A stretch of 36,255 bases of DNA from Betaproteobacteria bacterium (GCA_947482825.1 CANKMT010000057.1:1-36255), one strand, 5' to 3'; shown: positions 15,835 through 24,543, numbered from the stretch's first letter. The notes: generated by a model not told the origin, from the letters alone. Translations and numbers: made by a program.

Positions 15835-17640
15835 TCAATCTGTTTGACGCACTACACTAAAAGGCGGTCCAGGCTGCGCCGCGCATTCCTCGAAAATGCG
15901 CGCGGTGCAGCGTGCGCAGATCGCGGGGTCGAGTTGCGGTACGATGGCCCCGAGGGCATCGTGCTTGCGCCCGAAAACGACGCTGCGTTCCTCCTCTCCG
16001 AGGAAGCCGCTGCGCTCCAGCGCCGCGGCAGCGTCCGGGCGCAGGCCGTGCAGGTAGAGCTCCCCGCCGGCGGCCCTGCGCCGCGCGCGTTCCTCAGCCA
16101 GAAGGTCGGCGCCGGACACGTCGACGAAATTCATGCCCTTGGCGAGCAGCATCAGGCGCGTCTGCGCCGGGGCGGCCGCGCGCGCCTCGTCCAGCGCAGC
16201 GGCAACACTGTTCACCGCGCCGAAATAGAGCGAACCCTCGATCCTCAGCATCTTCAGCTGGGGGCATTCCGCGACGCCGGGCTCGACCACCGTGAACTTG
16301 CGGGCCGGGTCGCGCGGATCCGGCGCAAGTGCGCGCAGGGCGGGCCGCGAGGTGCGGTTGAGATACATCACCAGCGACAGGGTCACCCCGAACAGGATCG
16401 CGAACTCTAGCTCCGCAAAGAGCGTGGCGGCGAACGTAACCGCGAGTACTGCGGCCTCCGGGCGGCTCGCGGCGACGATATGGCGGATCGCGCGGGCATC
16501 GATGAGGTTCCACGCCACCATGAACAGCAGTCCGGCCATGGTGGCGAAGGGCAGCAGTGCGAGCAGCGGCGCAATCGCGAACAGCAACACCACCAGCAGT
16601 GCAGCCGAGAATATAGCTGCAAGCGGCGTCTTCGCGCCGGAGTCGTAGTTAAGGCCCGAGCGGTTGAACGACCCGCTGGACGGGTAGGCCGATACGAAGC
16701 TGCCGACGATGTTCGACAGGCCCTGGCCGACGAACTCCCGGTTGCCGTCTATGCGTTGTCCGGAACGCACCGCGATCGAGCGGGCGATGGAGGCCGCCTC
16801 GACCAGCCCCAGGATCGCCACCGCGAATGCGACGCCGACGAGTTTGCGGAAGCTCGCCGCGTCGAACTCCGGCAGCGTGAACGGGGGCAGCGCGCCGGGC
16901 AACTGGCCGAGCACCTTGATGCCGGTGTGGTCCGCACCCAGCCAGCGGTTGAGTCCCCAGGCAAGCACGCCGCCGGCAAGGATCGCGACCACCATGTAGG
17001 GAACGCGTGGCAGCCAGCGCCGAGCCGCGAGGCCTGCGGCAATCGTCGTGGCGCCGACTGTCGCGACCCAGGGATTGATGTCGCCGATTCCGCTGCCGAA
17101 CGCGGCGAGCGCCTGCGGGATCGAGCCGGCGCGCGGCAGCGAGAGCCCGAAAAAGCTGTCGAGCTGCGCGAAGATGATCAGCACGCCTGCTCCCGCGGTG
17201 AATCCCACCACCACGGTGTGCGACACGAAGTTGAGCAGCGTGCCCATGCGTGCGAGGCCCATCGCGAGCTGGATCACGCCGACCAGCAGCGCGAGCTTGA
17301 GCGCCAGCGCGACGTAGGCCGCGCTGGCGGGCTCCGCAAGCGGCGACAGCGTGGCGAAGACGACCAGCGAAATCGCGTTTGTCGGCCCAGAAACGAGATG
17401 CCAACTCGAGCCGAACAGCGCCGCAACGATGGCAGGCACCATGGCCGAATACAGGCCGTACTCCGGCGGCAGGCCGGCGAGCGTCGCGAAGGCGATGCCC
17501 TGCGGCACCACCACCACCGCGCCTACCAGGCCCGAAAGCGCATCCGCGCGCAGGCTTGCGCGGTTCAAGCGCTTGCGCCACGAGAGGTCCGGCAGCATCC
17601 GCCTCGATAGGTCGATCAGCGCATTTAGCATTGAATCCAT
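15835..17640 (-). CDS. SulP family anion transporter with STAS domain
   Basis: About 601 residues: an inner-membrane anion carrier (sulfate, bicarbonate or similar) with some 12-14 membrane spans and a cytosolic STAS domain. Family signatures are ADALSGLVGAVVVVPQGIAF, LPPEYGLYSA, GPTNAISLVVFA and SAYPSSGSFNRSGLNYDSGA. The STAS part (about 440-560) includes LRIEGSLYFGAVNSV and KGMNFVDVSGADLL. After it comes a cysteine-bearing tail (AICARCTARIFEECAAQ). The IS630 element supplies the last codons: the protein now ends FSVVRQTD, whereas joining the flanks gives FSVR and stop. Start codons at 17640 and 17649 (ATG) and 17667 (TTG) are possible. It is divergent from the second SulP gene. Confidence 0.93.
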   Translation of the reverse strand: MDSMLNALIDLSRRMLPDLSWRKRLNRASLRADALSGLVGAVVVVPQGIAFATLAGLPPEYGLYSAMVPAIVAALFGSSWHLVSGPTNAISLVVFATLSPLAEPASAAYVALALKLALLVGVIQLAMGLARMGTLLNFVSHTVVVGFTAGAGVLIIFAQLDSFFGLSLPRAGSIPQALAAFGSGIGDINPWVATVGATTIAAGLAARRWLPRVPYMVVAILAGGVLAWGLNRWLGADHTGIKVLGQLPGALPPFTLPEFDAASFRKLVGVAFAVAILGLVEAASIARSIAVRSGQRIDGNREFVGQGLSNIVGSFVSAYPSSGSFNRSGLNYDSGAKTPLAAIFSAALLVVLLFAIAPLLALLPFATMAGLLFMVAWNLIDARAIRHIVAASRPEAAVLAVTFAATLFAELEFAILFGVTLSLVMYLNRTSRPALRALAPDPRDPARKFTVVEPGVAECPQLKMLRIEGSLYFGAVNSVAAALDEARAAAPAQTRLMLLAKGMNFVDVSGADLLAEERARRRAAGGELYLHGLRPDAAAALERSGFLGEEERSVVFGRKHDALGAIVPQLDPAICARCTARIFEECAAQPGPPFSVVRQTD

Positions 17641-17734
17641 TGTCGGCATCACGCACCCGGATGGCAATGGCGGCTACGCGAATGTTGCATAGGATAGAAT
17701 ATGTCACACCCCATCGAAGGCAATCTGCGGCTGC

Positions 17735-19810
17735 GTGCGTCGCCTGTTTCCATTCATCGCCTGGTTTCCGCTGACCGCCGCGATCGTGCGCGCCGACCTG
17801 ATCGCCGGCATCACCGGTGCGCTGGTACTTGTGCCCAAGGCCATGGCTTACGCGCAGCTCTCCGGGTTGCCGGTGCACTTCGGCCTCTATACCGCCTTCG
17901 TTCCCGCGCTTCTGGGCGCCCTGTGGGGCTCGTCACGGCAGCTGGCGACCGGGCCGGTGGCGGTCGTGTCGCTGATGACTGCGGCGGCGTTGACGCCGCT
18001 GGCGGTGCCGATGTCGGAGGAGTACATCGGACTCGCGCTGCTGCTAACGCTGGTGGTGGGCTGCATCCAGCTTGCGCTCGGCGTGCTCAAGCTTGGCGTC
18101 ATCGTGAACTTCGTCTCTCATCCGGTGATCCTCGGTTTCATGAACGCCGCGGCCATTATCATCGCCCTGTCGCAACTCGACATGCTGCTGGGAATTCCGA
18201 AGGGCCGCAGCGAATCCTTCCTGAAGGACATCTGGGAAATGCTCGGGTACCTCCCGCAGACGCACCTGCCCACGCTGGCGATGAGCGGTTTCGCCCTTGT
18301 GCTGATGCTGGTGCTCAGGCGGATCAGAGCGCTCGCAGCGCCGAGCGTGCTGATCGCGGTGGTCATCACGATCCTTGTCAGCCACGGCATCGGATTCGAG
18401 CACAGGGCGACGAGCACGCCTGATCGGATCGCCGATGCGGCTTCGCGCAAGGTCGTTGAGGAGTTCATCGAGTTTGACCGCAAGCTCGCCGGGTTGCGCG
18501 CCGATGCCGCGTCGAAGGCGGGGCGACTGCGGGCCGCCGAGAAAGCCGGCGACCAGCACGCCGTTGCCGATCTGCGCTACGAACTGGAGCTGCTGCGCCT
18601 CAGGCAGCAGGCGCTGGAAGCTCGGCATCGGGTGGAAGGCGGGCAGATCAACCGGATGCAGCTCGAGCGCGCGCTCGACGGCGGAGGCGAAGCACCCAGT
18701 CTTTACCTGAAGGGTGCGGCGCCGGCGGGCATCGAGACCGACGGGCGAGTTTGGCACGTGAAGAGCGTAGAGAACGGCGAGATGCGACTGATGGGTGGCG
18801 GCGATGTGGTCGGCACCATTCCCCAGGGACTGCCCGGGTTGCGCATGCCATCGATGAGCCTGGAAGCCATCGGTTCGCTGGTTTCGCTTGCGCTTATCAT
18901 TGCCCTGGTAGCGTTCATGGAGTCGATTTCGATGGCGAAGGCCATGGCCACGAAGTCCAAGCAGAGAATCGAACCGAACCAAGAGCTGATCGGGCAGGCT
19001 GTGGCGAACATTGGCGGTGCTTTTTTCCAGTCCTATCCGGCCTGCGGCTCGTTCACCGGCTCGGCGATCAATCTCCAGGCCGGCGCGAGGACGGGTCTCG
19101 CGATGGTGTTCAATGGCGTTTTCGTCGCGTTCACGCTGCTGTTTCTGACGTCCTACCTCTACCATCTGCCGAAAGCAGTATTGGCGGTGATCATTCTGCT
19201 TGCGGTGACGGGCCTCGTCACGCCCGGTGCCCTGAGGCACACGTGGAAAGCGAGCCGCGCAGATGGCATCGCCGCATCTGCCACCTTCGCTGCGACGCTG
19301 CTGGCGGCACCGCATCTGGACAAGGGAATTCTCCTCGGCGCCGGTCTCGCGATCATCCTTTACCTTTACCGGACCATGCGGCCGCGCGTCGCATTGCTCG
19401 CGCGGCACGCCGACGGCACGCTTCGCGACGCGCACCTGCACGGCCTTGCCGAAAGCGAGCGGGTGATCGTGTTCCGGTTCGACGGCGATCTCTACTTTGC
19501 GAACGTGCCGTATTTCGAGGACGCGATCCTCGCTGCCGTCGCCGCGCGGCCGGGCGCGCCCTATCTCGTCATTGTCGGCGACGGCATCAACGAAATCGAC
19601 GCATCCGGAGAAGAAGTCATCCGCCACCTTGTGGAGCGCCTGCGCGAAAGCGGAGTGCAGCTCGCGTTCAGCGGCCTGAAACAGCAGGTGATCCGCGTGA
19701 TGCGCCAAACCGGTCTTTATGAACTGATCGGCGAGGCCAACATGTACCGTTCGGAGGACGCAGCGCTCGAGGCCCTGCTGGCGAAGGACGCCGCGGAAAA
19801 GGCGCGCTGA
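17735..19810 (+). CDS. SulP family anion transporter with large hydrophilic insert
   Basis: 691 residues from GTG at 17735, about 100 longer than usual. Family signatures are DLIAGITGALVLVPKAMAYA, LPVHFGLYTAFVPALLGALW, TGPVAVVSLM and FFQSYPACGSFTGSAINLQA. Between the helix ending near 218 and GTIPQGLPGL (360-369) lies an insert of about 135 residues. Its first half (about 235-315) is charged, with heptad-like ELELLRLRQQALEAR stretches, probably a coiled coil. Its second half reads as a small beta-rich unit (GRVWHVKSVENGEMRLMGGG). A STAS domain (about 570-685, with VIVGDGINEIDASGEEVI) ends the protein. It lies 2 nt before hyi, so it is probably cotranscribed with the glycolate genes. Substrate not deducible; bicarbonate or sulfate are the main options. 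Confidence 0.93.
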   Translation: MRRLFPFIAWFPLTAAIVRADLIAGITGALVLVPKAMAYAQLSGLPVHFGLYTAFVPALLGALWGSSRQLATGPVAVVSLMTAAALTPLAVPMSEEYIGLALLLTLVVGCIQLALGVLKLGVIVNFVSHPVILGFMNAAAIIIALSQLDMLLGIPKGRSESFLKDIWEMLGYLPQTHLPTLAMSGFALVLMLVLRRIRALAAPSVLIAVVITILVSHGIGFEHRATSTPDRIADAASRKVVEEFIEFDRKLAGLRADAASKAGRLRAAEKAGDQHAVADLRYELELLRLRQQALEARHRVEGGQINRMQLERALDGGGEAPSLYLKGAAPAGIETDGRVWHVKSVENGEMRLMGGGDVVGTIPQGLPGLRMPSMSLEAIGSLVSLALIIALVAFMESISMAKAMATKSKQRIEPNQELIGQAVANIGGAFFQSYPACGSFTGSAINLQAGARTGLAMVFNGVFVAFTLLFLTSYLYHLPKAVLAVIILLAVTGLVTPGALRHTWKASRADGIAASATFAATLLAAPHLDKGILLGAGLAIILYLYRTMRPRVALLARHADGTLRDAHLHGLAESERVIVFRFDGDLYFANVPYFEDAILAAVAARPGAPYLVIVGDGINEIDASGEEVIRHLVERLRESGVQLAFSGLKQQVIRVMRQTGLYELIGEANMYRSEDAALEALLAKDAAEKAR

Positions 19811-19812
19811 TC

Positions 19813-20589
19813 TTGCCCAGGCTCGCCGCGAACCTCTCGATGCTCTTCACCGAACTGCCATTCCTGGAGAGATTCGGTGCTGCCGCGCGAGCGGGTTTTC
19901 GCTGGGTCGAGTACCAGTTCCCTTATCCGTTCGGTTCCGCCGCCATGGTGGCGCAAGCCGCGCGCGACGCGGGCGTCGCAGTCGTGCTCCACAACATCCC
20001 GGCGGGAGACGCCGCAAAGGGCGACCGCGGGATCGCCTGCCTGCCTGCGCGGCGCGACGAATTCCGCGAAGGGGTGGCGCGCGCGATCGAGTACGCGAAG
20101 GCGGCGGGCTGTGTGCGCATGAACTGCCTCGCGGGCATCGGTCCGCGCGATGCTGCCCATCACGAGACCTTCGTTGAAAACGTGCGCCATGCGGCGGCGA
20201 CGCTCGCCGTCGCGGGCATGCAGCTCATGATCGAGCCGATCAATACGCGCTCCGTCCCGGGCTTCTTCCTGCACGGCTCGGATCAGGCGGTCGCGGTGCT
20301 CGACGAAGCCGGCGCCGCGAACGCGTATCTGCAGTACGACCTGTTCCATATGCAGATCATGGAAGGCGACATTGCGAACACCGTCGAGCGGCTGTTGCCG
20401 CGAATCGGACATATCCAGATCGCGGACGTTCCCGATCGCCACGAGCCCGGCAGCGGCGAGCTCAATTTCCCCTGGCTGCTCGCGCACATCGACCGTCTCG
20501 GGTACGGGGGCGCCATCGGTTGTGAGTACAATCCCGCAGGTGACACGTTGGCCGGCCTGACCTGGGCGGCCCCCTACCTCAAAGCTTGA
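19813..20589 (+). CDS. hyi: hydroxypyruvate isomerase
   Basis: 258 residues, a TIM-barrel (xylose isomerase-like) enzyme that interconverts hydroxypyruvate and tartronate semialdehyde in glyoxylate metabolism. Metal-site residues typical of the family are visible: E141 in LMIEPINTRSVPGFFL, D176 in QYDLFHMQIMEGD, Q202 in GHIQIADVPDRHEPGSGE and E238 in GCEYNPAGDT. The TTG at 19813 gives the conserved PRLAANLSMLFTE N-terminus; the first ATG would remove it. It begins 2 nt after the SulP stop and its stop adjoins glcD directly. The related 2-oxo-tartronate isomerase OtnI is an alternative, but the glcDEF neighbours favour Hyi. Confidence 0.9.
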   Translation: MPRLAANLSMLFTELPFLERFGAAARAGFRWVEYQFPYPFGSAAMVAQAARDAGVAVVLHNIPAGDAAKGDRGIACLPARRDEFREGVARAIEYAKAAGCVRMNCLAGIGPRDAAHHETFVENVRHAAATLAVAGMQLMIEPINTRSVPGFFLHGSDQAVAVLDEAGAANAYLQYDLFHMQIMEGDIANTVERLLPRIGHIQIADVPDRHEPGSGELNFPWLLAHIDRLGYGGAIGCEYNPAGDTLAGLTWAAPYLKA

Positions 20590-22095
20590 ATGGGCGCCGA
20601 AGAGCACATCGCATCGCAAACGCCAGTCCGCATCGATCCTGCGCGGCAGCGCGAAGTCGCCGCGGCATTGCGCACTTTCATGCCGGAACACACGATCCTC
20701 TTTCGCAGCGAGGACACCCGCCCCTATGAATGCGACGGCCTGTCGGCCTACAGGCAGTTGCCCATGGTCGTCGCGCTGCCCGAGACCGAGGAGCAGGTCG
20801 CCCGCATCCTCAGGACTTGCCATGAAATGAAGGTCCCGGTCGTGCCGCGGGGCGCCGGGACGGGCCTGTCCGGCGGCGCTCTCCCTTCGGCCGAGGGCGT
20901 GTTGCTCGGCATGGCCAAGTTCAACCGGATCCTCGCCGTCGATCCGCTGGCGCGCACTGCCCGCGTGCAGCCGGGAGTGCGAAACGCAGCCATTTCGGAA
21001 GCGGCTGCGCGGCACGGGCTGTATTACGCGCCAGACCCTTCCAGCCAGATCGCGTGCACGATCGGGGGCAACATTGCCGAGAATTCGGGCGGCCTGCATT
21101 GCCTCAAGTACGGCCTCACCGTGCACAACGTGCTCCGGGTGCGTGGATTCACCGTCGAGGGCGAGCCGGTCGAGTTCGGGTCCGAAGCGCTCGATTCGCC
21201 GGGTTTCGACTTCCTCGCGCTCGCAATCGGTTCCGAGGGCATGCTCGCAGTGACGGCCGAAGCCACGGTCAAGCTGGTGCCGCGGCCCGAAGTCGCCCGG
21301 GTGATCATGGCCTCGTTTGCCGAAGTCGAGACCGCCGGCAATGCGGTGGCGGACATGATCGCCGCCGGCATCATTCCGGCCGGCCTCGAACTGATGGACC
21401 GTCCGGCGACGCACGCGGTGGAAGAGTTCGTCCACGCCGGATATGACCTCGGCGCGGCGGCAATCCTCCTTTGCGAATCCGACGGCACGCCTGCAGAAGT
21501 GGAAGAAGAGATCGGCCGCATGAAGGCGGTGCTCGCCGCATCCGGTGCGACCCAGCTCAAGGTTTCGCAGAGCGAGAGCGAGCGCATGAAATTCTGGGCC
21601 GGTCGCAAGGCGGCTTTTCCCGCCGTGGGGCGCATTTCGCCGGACTATTACTGCATGGACGGGACGATCCCGAAAAAGCGCCTCGGGGAGATGCTCAGGT
21701 TCATCGCCGAGATGGAGGGCAAGTATTCATTGCGCTGCCCGAATGTGTTCCACGCGGGCGACGGGAACCTGCATCCGCTCATCCTGTTCGATGCCAACGA
21801 CCCGGAGCAGCTGCGGCGCACCGAGGAGTTCGCGGCGGAGGTGCTTGAGAAATGCGTCGCGGTCGGCGGTACGATCACCGGCGAACACGGCGTTGGCATC
21901 GAAAAGATCAACCAGATGTGCGTGCAGTTCGGCGCCAAGGAGATCGCGCTCTTCCTTGCGCTGAAGCAGGCTTTCGACGCCCACGGGCTTCTCAACCCGG
22001 GCAAGAACATTCCAACGCTTCACCGCTGCGCGGAATACGGCCGTATGCATGTGCGATCGGGCGCGCCGCCGTTCGCCGAATTGCCGAGATTCTGA
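20590..22095 (+). CDS. glcD: glycolate oxidase subunit GlcD (FAD-linked)
   Basis: 501 residues. It is the flavin subunit of glycolate dehydrogenase, oxidising glycolate to glyoxylate and passing electrons to the GlcEF subunits and the respiratory chain. The FAD-binding PCMH domain contains PRGAGTGLSGGALPSAEGV, CTIGGNIAENSGGLHCLKYG and GSEGMLAVTAEATVKL. The C-terminal oxidase domain shows FHAGDGNLHPLILFD and TGEHGVGIEKINQM, typical of the GlcD/D-lactate dehydrogenase family. The ATG directly follows the hyi stop with no gap; the glcE GTG lies one base after its own stop. A D-lactate dehydrogenase is less likely given glcE and glcF. Confidence 0.96.
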   Translation: MGAEEHIASQTPVRIDPARQREVAAALRTFMPEHTILFRSEDTRPYECDGLSAYRQLPMVVALPETEEQVARILRTCHEMKVPVVPRGAGTGLSGGALPSAEGVLLGMAKFNRILAVDPLARTARVQPGVRNAAISEAAARHGLYYAPDPSSQIACTIGGNIAENSGGLHCLKYGLTVHNVLRVRGFTVEGEPVEFGSEALDSPGFDFLALAIGSEGMLAVTAEATVKLVPRPEVARVIMASFAEVETAGNAVADMIAAGIIPAGLELMDRPATHAVEEFVHAGYDLGAAAILLCESDGTPAEVEEEIGRMKAVLAASGATQLKVSQSESERMKFWAGRKAAFPAVGRISPDYYCMDGTIPKKRLGEMLRFIAEMEGKYSLRCPNVFHAGDGNLHPLILFDANDPEQLRRTEEFAAEVLEKCVAVGGTITGEHGVGIEKINQMCVQFGAKEIALFLALKQAFDAHGLLNPGKNIPTLHRCAEYGRMHVRSGAPPFAELPRF

Positions 22096-22096
22096 G

Positions 22097-23185
22097 GTGC
22101 AAGGGGTTCAGTCAGCGTATGCGGACTCGCTTCGCGCGGCCGCGAGCGCCGGCCGCAGCTTGTGCCTTCGAGGCGGCGGCACGAAGGACTTTTACGGCGG
22201 GCCGATGCAGGGCGAGACCCTGGACCTGCGCGAGTACGCCGGGGTCGTAAGCTATGAACCCAGCGAACTGGTCGTCACCGCGCGCTGCGGAACCCGGTTA
22301 TCCGAGCTGGAGGCGGAACTTGCGTCGCGCAACCAGATGATCCCTTTCGAGCCGCCGCATTTCGGCACCGGGAGCACACTCGGCGGTTGCATCGCAGCCG
22401 GCCTTGCGGGACCGCGCCGCGCCGCCAACGGGCTCTATTACGGCGCAGTGCGCGATTACGTTTTGGGCTGCACTTTGATGGACGGGCGCGCCGACGTCCT
22501 GCGATTCGGCGGGCAGGTCATGAAGAACGTCGCGGGCTACGACGTGTCGCGGCTCCTCGCAGGATCGATGGGAACGCTTGGAATCATCCTCGAAGTTTCT
22601 CTCAAGGTCCTGCCGATGCCGGTTGCGCGCGCGACTTTGCGGTTCGCTATGGAAGAAGAGGAGGCCCTCGCGAAATTGAACGAATGGGGAGGGCGCCCTC
22701 TTCCGGTGAGCGCAAGCTCGTGGTTCGACGGGGTGCTTTGCGTACGCCTCGAGGGTGCCGCCGCGGCGGTGGACGCTGCCTGCATGCATCTCGGCGGAGA
22801 GCGCGCCGGGGAGCAGGAGGCACTGAGCCATTGGGCGGGATTGCGCGACCACGCGGACCCCTTCTTTGCGCAACCCGGACCCCTGTGGAGACTTTCGGTT
22901 CCATCGAACGCGGGGCCGATCGCGTTTCCGGACGCGAACCGCAGCCGGCAGCTCATTGAATGGGGTGGCGCGCTCAGGTGGTGGCGGACCGAAGCGAATA
23001 CACAGGCCGTCAGGCAGGCGGCAAGCAGCGCCGGCGGGCATGCGACACTTTTTCGCGGTGGCGATCGTGGCGCCGGCGTGTTCCAGGCGCACGGTCCAGT
23101 GATGGAGCGTCTTCATCGCAACGTCAAGAACGTATTCGACCCGGCAGGCATCTTCAATCGCGGCCGCCTCTACCCGCAATGGTGA
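22097..23185 (+). CDS. glcE: glycolate oxidase subunit GlcE
   Basis: 362 residues from GTG at 22097, one base after the glcD stop; the open frame extends further left but only overlaps glcD. It is a shorter FAD-binding-type subunit of glycolate dehydrogenase. Visible motifs are LRGGGTKDFYGG, TARCGTRLSELEAELAS, FGTGSTLGGCIAAGLAGPRR and GGQVMKNVAGYDVSRLLAGS, the last a GlcE hallmark. The C-terminus ends FDPAGIFNRGRLYPQW. It needs GlcD and GlcF for activity. Confidence 0.95.
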   Translation: MQGVQSAYADSLRAAASAGRSLCLRGGGTKDFYGGPMQGETLDLREYAGVVSYEPSELVVTARCGTRLSELEAELASRNQMIPFEPPHFGTGSTLGGCIAAGLAGPRRAANGLYYGAVRDYVLGCTLMDGRADVLRFGGQVMKNVAGYDVSRLLAGSMGTLGIILEVSLKVLPMPVARATLRFAMEEEEALAKLNEWGGRPLPVSASSWFDGVLCVRLEGAAAAVDAACMHLGGERAGEQEALSHWAGLRDHADPFFAQPGPLWRLSVPSNAGPIAFPDANRSRQLIEWGGALRWWRTEANTQAVRQAASSAGGHATLFRGGDRGAGVFQAHGPVMERLHRNVKNVFDPAGIFNRGRLYPQW

Positions 23186-23223
23186 ACCCCGGTCCGGGTG
23201 CCGCCGCTCGCCGCTAGCTCACA

Positions 23224-24459
23224 ATGCAGACGAACCTCGCAGATTTCATTCGCAATACCGCCGATGGCCGTGAAGCCGACGCAATCTTGCGCAAATGCGT
23301 GCATTGCGGTTTTTGCACGGCGACTTGTCCGACCTACCAGTTGCTGGGCGACGAACTCGACGGGCCGCGCGGCCGCATTTATCTGATCAAGCAGGCGCTC
23401 GAAGGCGCTGAAGTCACGGCAAAGACCCAGCTGCACCTGGATCGCTGCCTGACCTGCAGGTCGTGCGAGACGACTTGTCCTTCGGGCGTTGAGTACGGGC
23501 GCCTTGCGGACATCGGACGCAAGTTCGTCGAAGAGCGCGTCCAACGCAGTCCGTGGCAGACGATCCAGAGAGCCGGATTGTCGGCGGTTCTGCCGAGGAC
23601 GCAGCTGTTCGCCGGCCTCCTCGCGCTAGGCCGCCTGGTCCGGCCGCTGTTGCCCGAGCAACTGGCGAGCAAGATTCCTGCGTCGGGCGAGCCGGCCGGC
23701 GCCTGGCCGGCGCCGCGCCACGCGAGAAAGATGGTCGTGCTCGCCGGTTGCGTCCAGCCCGCTTTGGCGCCGGCAATCAACGCCGCGGCCGCGCGGGTTC
23801 TCGACCGGCTCGGTATTTCACTCACCGAGGCGCCGGGCGCGGGATGTTGCGGGGCCGTCCGCTTTCACTTGAACCGCCAGGAAGAAGGCAAGGCGGACAT
23901 GCGTGCGCTTATCGACGCCTGGTGGCCGCTGGTCGAATCGGGTACCGAAGCGATCGTGATGACGGCTAGCGGCTGCGGCACGATGGTCAAGGAATTCGGC
24001 CACCTCCTCAAGGACGACCCCGCCTATGCATCGAAGGCTGCGCGCATTTCCGCGATGACCCGCGACCTCTCGGAGGTCCTTGCGGGTGAGCGTGCCGCAA
24101 TTGCAAAACTGTTTGCCGGCCGTGCCGCGAGGCCGGAAAAGGTCGCCTTTCATTCGCCGTGCAGCCTGCAGCACGCGCAGCAATCGCGTGGAAATATCGA
24201 GCCCTTGCTCGAGGCGGTGGGTTTCGAACTTACGCAGGTGCCGGACGCGCACTTGTGTTGCGGTTCCGCGGGGACTTACTCGATCCTGCAGCCGGAGTTG
24301 TCATTGCGATTGCGCGAAAACAAAGTCGCGGCATTGCAGACCGGGGCGCCGGCGCGCATCGCTACCGCGAACATCGGGTGCCTGACGCACCTCCAGTCGG
24401 GCACCGAACTTCCCGTAAGGCACTGGATCGAGTTGGTCGACCTCCAATTGTCCGCGTAG
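23224..24459 (+). CDS. glcF: glycolate oxidase iron-sulfur subunit GlcF
   Basis: 411 residues. It carries electrons from the flavin subunits to the membrane acceptor. Two 4Fe-4S motifs are clear: C25-x2-C28-x2-C31-x3-C35 (CVHCGFCTATCP) and C75-x2-C78-x2-C81-x3-C85 (CLTCRSCETTCP). Two CCG domains follow, with GAGCCGAVRFH and HLCCGSAGTYSIL, which bind a further cluster in related proteins. It closes the hyi-glcDEF unit, 38 nt after glcE. The glycolate-to-glyoxylate step is complete here. Glyoxylate carboligase and tartronate semialdehyde reductase, needed with Hyi, are not in the window. Confidence 0.96.
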   Translation: MQTNLADFIRNTADGREADAILRKCVHCGFCTATCPTYQLLGDELDGPRGRIYLIKQALEGAEVTAKTQLHLDRCLTCRSCETTCPSGVEYGRLADIGRKFVEERVQRSPWQTIQRAGLSAVLPRTQLFAGLLALGRLVRPLLPEQLASKIPASGEPAGAWPAPRHARKMVVLAGCVQPALAPAINAAAARVLDRLGISLTEAPGAGCCGAVRFHLNRQEEGKADMRALIDAWWPLVESGTEAIVMTASGCGTMVKEFGHLLKDDPAYASKAARISAMTRDLSEVLAGERAAIAKLFAGRAARPEKVAFHSPCSLQHAQQSRGNIEPLLEAVGFELTQVPDAHLCCGSAGTYSILQPELSLRLRENKVAALQTGAPARIATANIGCLTHLQSGTELPVRHWIELVDLQLSA

Positions 24460-24471
24460 CGGAGGACCAGC

Positions 24472-24489
24472 CAGGCAAGCGCTCGCCTG
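24472..24489. repeat. 18-bp imperfect palindrome after glcF
   Basis: caggc-a-agcgct-c-gcctg, 12 bp after the glcF stop. Only one mirrored pair mismatches. It lacks a following T-run, so it may be a transcript-end hairpin of the glycolate operon or a binding site for the next gene. Confidence 0.4.
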
Positions 24490-24543
24490 TCGGTTCACAC
24501 AGACCGTTCGTCCGGTCCATGAGCCGCAACTGCAAGAGATTGT

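Larger units (their letters stand above)
13812..15847 (+). pseudogene. IS630-family transposase, interrupted and deleted
   Basis: Fragment 1 (13812-14040) reads QAIAAQLKVGRRTPARWRRR, then the linker APRPGRKRQIS and [13 protein letters not shown], i.e. the helix-turn-helix part. It starts immediately at the left inverted repeat, so the first ~35 codons are gone. After an internal deletion and frame change, fragment 2 (14041-14134) reads [15 protein letters not shown] to [10 protein letters not shown], part of the DDE domain. The IS4-type element interrupts here. Fragment 3 (15559 on) continues HLKVKSWLHRHPRFHMHFTP and SASWLNMVERIFRD. A frameshift near 15690 moves the last part (LPELINTIGAYVESDNRDPKPF) into another frame, ending at 15847. 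It cannot encode an active enzyme. Confidence 0.88.
13800..15854 (+). mobile_element. decayed IS630-family element carrying a nested IS4-family insertion
   Basis: The element is bounded by gtgcgtcaaaca (13802-13813) and its perfect inverse tgtttgacgcac (15841-15852), each flanked by TA, the target that IS630 elements duplicate. Inside are fragments of one IS630 transposase. Without the nested element and one target copy about 630 bp remain, roughly half a normal IS630-type length, so it has suffered internal deletions. It sits in the final codons of the SulP gene at 15835. Confidence 0.85.

Noticed and set aside
19717..21435. Long minus-strand open frame opposite hyi and glcD
   Set aside because: The opposite strand encodes two well-recognised enzymes; the minus frame has only histidine/arginine-rich antisense sequence.
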